Shown piece after piece: positions 61,511 through 64,000 of a stretch of 64,000 nt of DNA. Made by a program: the position numbers and the translations under genes. Source of the DNA: Antennarius striatus (lineage: Eukaryota > Chordata > Actinopteri > Lophiiformes > Antennariidae); assembly GCF_040054535.1 (NCBI RefSeq), contig NC_090779.1, positions 25,524,001 to 25,588,000 on the forward strand, read 5' to 3'. Every line of letters starts with the position of its first letter. Position 1 is the stretch's first letter. Under the pieces are notes generated by a model. It was given only the letters and a program-made list of their open reading frames with translations. It was not told the origin of the DNA and made no database searches.

Positions 61511-63654
61511 TGAACAGTGAACACGTGACCCCTGGGGGGCCGTCGGCGACCCGGTTCCGTCTGACTCACGATGAAGGCGATGGCGGACGTGTAGACGGAG
61601 TACCAGCGCGACAGGGCGGAGAGGTTCCTCATGAAGTTGGTCACGGGTTTGAATCCCCGTTCTGGAAACGCGACGACAAACCGACCAATCACACGCCGGC
61701 AATTTAAATTCAACAAAACACACACTTCCTGTTCAATACTCACTGAGGCGTCTCATGTTCTCCGTCAGCCTGTGGGACAGAAACACACGCGTGTTAACTC
61801 GGGTCGCGTTCTGATGGGCGTCGCCCCGCCGGTCGGACCCGCCCCCCTCCCACCTCTTGGCGCTCAGCGGCTCCTCCGGTTCCACCGTCGGCTCCTCCGG
61901 CTGGAAGCGGAAGTCCTCGATGTAGACCCCCCAGCGGGCGTAGAGCCACTTCAGGAGGCTGTCGGAGAGAACGTCCTTCTGCTGGGCTGAGGAGAGACGT
62001 GATGACCCCATGACCTCTGATGACCCCATGACCTCTGATGACCCCAAGACCTTTGATGTCCCAACAACCACCCATCTGATGACAGCCACTCACTGCTAAA
62101 GGTTTGCTTTTACCTGTGCTGCTGACTACAGGTGAGTTTACTTTTACCTGTGCTGCTGACTACAGGTGAGTTTACTTTTACCTGTGCTGCTGACTACAGG
62201 TGAGTTTACTTTTACCTGTGCTGCTGACTACAGGTGAGTTTACTTTTACCTGTGCTGCTGACTACAGGTGAGTTTACTTTTACCTGTGCCGTTGACTACA
62301 GGTGAGTTTACTTTTACCTGCGCTATTGACTGCAGGTGGGTTTGCTCTTACCTGTGCTGCTGGCTGCAGGTGGAGGCGAGGGTTTGGGCTTCAGAGGAGG
62401 CGAGTCTTCAAAGCTGTGACATCATCAACAGACAAAAACAACCAATGAACACCCAGCTGCTCTGAGTGTGGATCACGTCCAGGTTTCCTCCTACGCACCT
62501 GGACCTCATGATGTCGCGGATCTTCTGCTCCAGCTCGGAGCTCCTCCCCCGCTCCTTCTCCAGCTCCTGCTTCAGAGCCTCCATGTTGGACTCCTCCCTG
62601 AACTTCTTCAGCTCTTCCTCTGAAACGGGAGTGAAACTGTTAGAGGGTTCCACCCCCGTCCCTCAGAAATAAATCCCCCACAAACAGAGTTTTGACGCTG
62701 GGGGGCGTCCCATGAAGACACGAGTCCAGAGAAGATCTGCTCTGGTGATCACGGCGTTAAAACACAATTTTTTGACCACTTGACGATCTTAAAGTCACTT
62801 CCTGTCCAGGGGGTTCTGTTTCCTGTGTGGTGACTCTAACCTTTGGGGGGGGGGGGGTTGGGTCCTATAAATACCAGCAGGTCTTACTGGAGGTAACAGA
62901 GCCCTGCGTGTGGGGTGGGCCAGTCAGTGGGGTTATTAATAGCCGAGCGTGTCAGGCAGAGAGACAGGCAGATACTGATGGATTACCCAGCATGCTTTGC
63001 TCTACGGGACACTTAAGGTGATAGGAAAAGCCACAAAGACCCAACAGCAAATCTGCACAAACGTCTGAGTAAAGGGGGGGGCGTCCAGGTGGGATGTTTG
63101 AGGACAGACTTTCCTCAAACATCCCAGGAGGCCAAGAACCAATCAGAAGACTCTGGTTCTGACTGGTCCAATCAGTGCAGCTCTGTTAAATATCACAAAC
63201 ACACCAATGGAACCTCGTGTGGGAGAAGGGGGGGGCACCTGAATGCTGGCGCCCCCTCAGAATACTCACGCAGGAAGTGTTTCTCCAACAAGGCAATTTC
63301 CAGGTGACCTTTGACCTCGTTGAGATCCGTCCTCGTCTCGTCTGCAGAGAACGGTCCTGGACCAGCCTGAGGGGACACGGTGGACAGCCAATGGGGTCAC
63401 AGTCGCCCTAAAACTGGTTTTAGGGTCCAGTTTGCCTGTCCTGGGTCAGACGGGGGTACCTGGGCGTCGCTCTGCTGCTCGCCGTCCCCGTCCCTCATGT
63501 CCTCCGTCTCTCTGACGCAGACACCAGCTTTGGCCACGCCCTCCTCGGGGCATTCCGTGTCGGACGTGTTGGGCGACTCCGCCGGGTCCAGGAACTCGTC
63601 CCGCTTCTGGCCCCGGAAGCGGATCCGGTCCAGATGCCTCCGCATGCTTGACAT
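58587..63654 (-). CDS. gramd4: GRAMD4 (death-inducing GRAM-domain protein), 18 exons
   Basis: Membrane protein of mitochondria and ER linked in mammals to E2F1-dependent apoptosis. Minus-strand exons: 63654-63460, 63366-63270, 62619-62499, 62413-62352, 61986-61854, 61769-61744, 61661-61570, 61452-61361, 61258-61210, 61130-61059, 60981-60938, 60843-60734, 60642-60488, 59973-59826, 59603-59510, 59438-59348, 59262-59194, 58694-58587; 585 aa against 578 in human. N-terminus RRHLDRIRFRGQKRDEFLD matches human. A coiled coil follows (EEELKKFREESNMEALKQEL), then WLYARWGVYIEDFRFQPEEP. Membrane segments are WVIPMFLFLALLRLSLNFLI and LLVAFVSSCLLPYKLLGFII. The GRAM domain spans FHEVFNLPENEPPL, CENGWRCCLINRDRK and LSVLPGSGMGISIATPSTQK. 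Exon 17 may extend in frame through a 30-bp array to 58798. The start could be either of two Met codons (MSSMRR). Confidence 0.97.
58798..59205 (-). repeat. 30-bp array copied from the GRAMD4 exon 17/intron 17 junction
   Basis: About 13 tandem units CCATAGCAACACCATCCAAC-like plus AGGTT, read on the minus strand. Each equals the last codons of exon 17 plus the splice donor. Units encode SIATPSIQTG-type decapeptides with no stop. Both ends of the array carry a CAAAAG then GTAACAGG donor (exon ends at 59194 and 58798), 396 bases apart, a multiple of three. Confidence 0.95.
60299..60336. repeat. (CA)n microsatellite in a GRAMD4 intron
   Basis: About 18 CA units. Confidence 0.95.
60661..60731. 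repeat. (TG)n abutting the GRAMD4 exon 12 donor
   Basis: On the transcript strand the donor reads GTACACACAC, so the (AC)n array starts at the splice site. It is complementary to (CA)n at 60853-60873 on the upstream side of the exon. Confidence 0.95.
60853..60926. repeat. Inverted (CA)n/(TG)n pair filling GRAMD4 intron 11
   Basis: (CA)n at 60853-60873 and (TG)n at 60908-60926 lie inside the 94-base intron between exons 11 and 12 and are complementary to each other. Confidence 0.9.
61462..61507. repeat. (CA)n near the GRAMD4 exon 8 acceptor
   Basis: On the transcript strand (TG)n precedes CTCCACAG, the acceptor of exon 8. Confidence 0.95.
62100..62352 (-). repeat. 34-bp array copied from the GRAMD4 exon 4 donor region
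   Basis: About seven copies of a 34-base unit. On the transcript strand each reads GTCAGCAGCACAGGTAAAAG then TAAACTCACCTGTA, mirroring the true exon 4 end (GCCAGCAGCACAG then GTAAGAGC at 62352). The copies therefore repeat a splice donor, with GTAAAA in place of GTAAGA. Confidence 0.95.
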
Positions 63655-64000
63655 GGCGCAGGCGGCGTCTACCTGGACATGGCTGATGGCGAGGGAGGAG
63701 AAGAGAGGCGGTCAGTGGACTCCCATGATGCAAAGCGGGACCCGACCCGAGGTCGGGTTTCTGTCCACTCAGGGTCCTGTGGAGGCAAACAGAACCGGAG
63801 CAGAAACACAGAAGAAGAGCGCGGTAGAACCGGCGTAATGAGTGGCTCCGATTGGCTGAGGGACGTCGCTTCACTAGGCATTGTGGGTAATCCCCCGCTG
63901 ACCTCCAGCCTGACGCCGTGGAGGATTAAAGGTGCTGTCCTGAGGATCAGGAAGCCGTGTGAACGTGAAGGACGGTAAACACACCCGCCCACGGTGAGGG
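63655..64000. other. 5' flank of GRAMD4
   Basis: No further coding exon recognised. On the minus strand a pyrimidine-poor CCATGTCCAG then GTAGACGCC lies 20 bases before the start codon and could be an acceptor of an upstream non-coding exon, but this is weak. Confidence 0.35.

Noticed and set aside
62100-62352. Regular 34-bp repeats with a CRISPR-like look
   Set aside because: The copies are directly adjacent with no unique spacers, in an intron of a vertebrate gene, and derive from a splice junction.

Overview
The window is animal nuclear DNA, most likely from a teleost with a compact genome. It shows GT/AG-spliced genes with many introns of about 100 bases, very dense (CA)n/(TG)n microsatellites and minisatellites, a fish-style egg-coat ZP3 gene, and fragments of LINE, Penelope and hAT-like elements. 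A pufferfish-like or other percomorph fish is my inference; no species can be read from the sequence. There are no bacterial genes, operons or CRISPR arrays. Genes were rebuilt by joining exons through splice sites and reading phase, then compared with remembered vertebrate family sequences.

Layout: (1) 1-26,500 is dominated by one minus-strand gene, TAFA5 (coding exons 20954-20864, 16918-16769, 14107-13980 and a 9-base last coding exon 8662-8654), with a CpG-rich 5' end near 20,880-21,560 and otherwise repeat-rich introns and flanks. (2) 26,576-29,178 (+) is a nine-exon zona pellucida ZP3-type gene with a very short 3' end. (3) 30,998-36,450 (+) is ceramide kinase (CERK), 13 exons, 552 aa. 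(4) 42,059-42,832 (+) is a small four-exon secreted-peptide precursor (138 aa) that I propose is the fish secretin-locus gene. (5) 47,071-56,072 (+) is CDHR5, a brush-border cadherin with a mucin-like repeat and one membrane helix (15 exons, 844 aa). A second, headless copy of its exons 7-12 and a dead copy of the secretin-like 3' exon lie between (4) and (5). (6) 58,587-63,654 (-) is GRAMD4 (18 exons, 585 aa).

Gene order: TAFA5(-), CERK(+), GRAMD4(-) keeps the relative orientation of human 22q13 (GRAMD4, CERK, TBC1D22A, TAFA5). The pair next to CDHR5 matches human 11p15.5, where SCT (secretin) neighbours CDHR5. Here the SCT-CDHR5 pair sits between the convergent 3' ends of CERK and GRAMD4. 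The genes have unrelated jobs (neurokine, egg coat, sphingolipid kinase, gut peptide, microvillus adhesion, membrane GRAM protein); nothing suggests a shared pathway.

The most interesting points are: a probable secretin-family precursor in a fish; a tandem duplication with internal deletion of the SCT-CDHR5 pair, carrying a tract of about 1.4 kb with no difference between copies; and several minisatellites built by tandem copying of splice junctions, one of which leaves GRAMD4 with two same-frame donor sites 396 bases apart.
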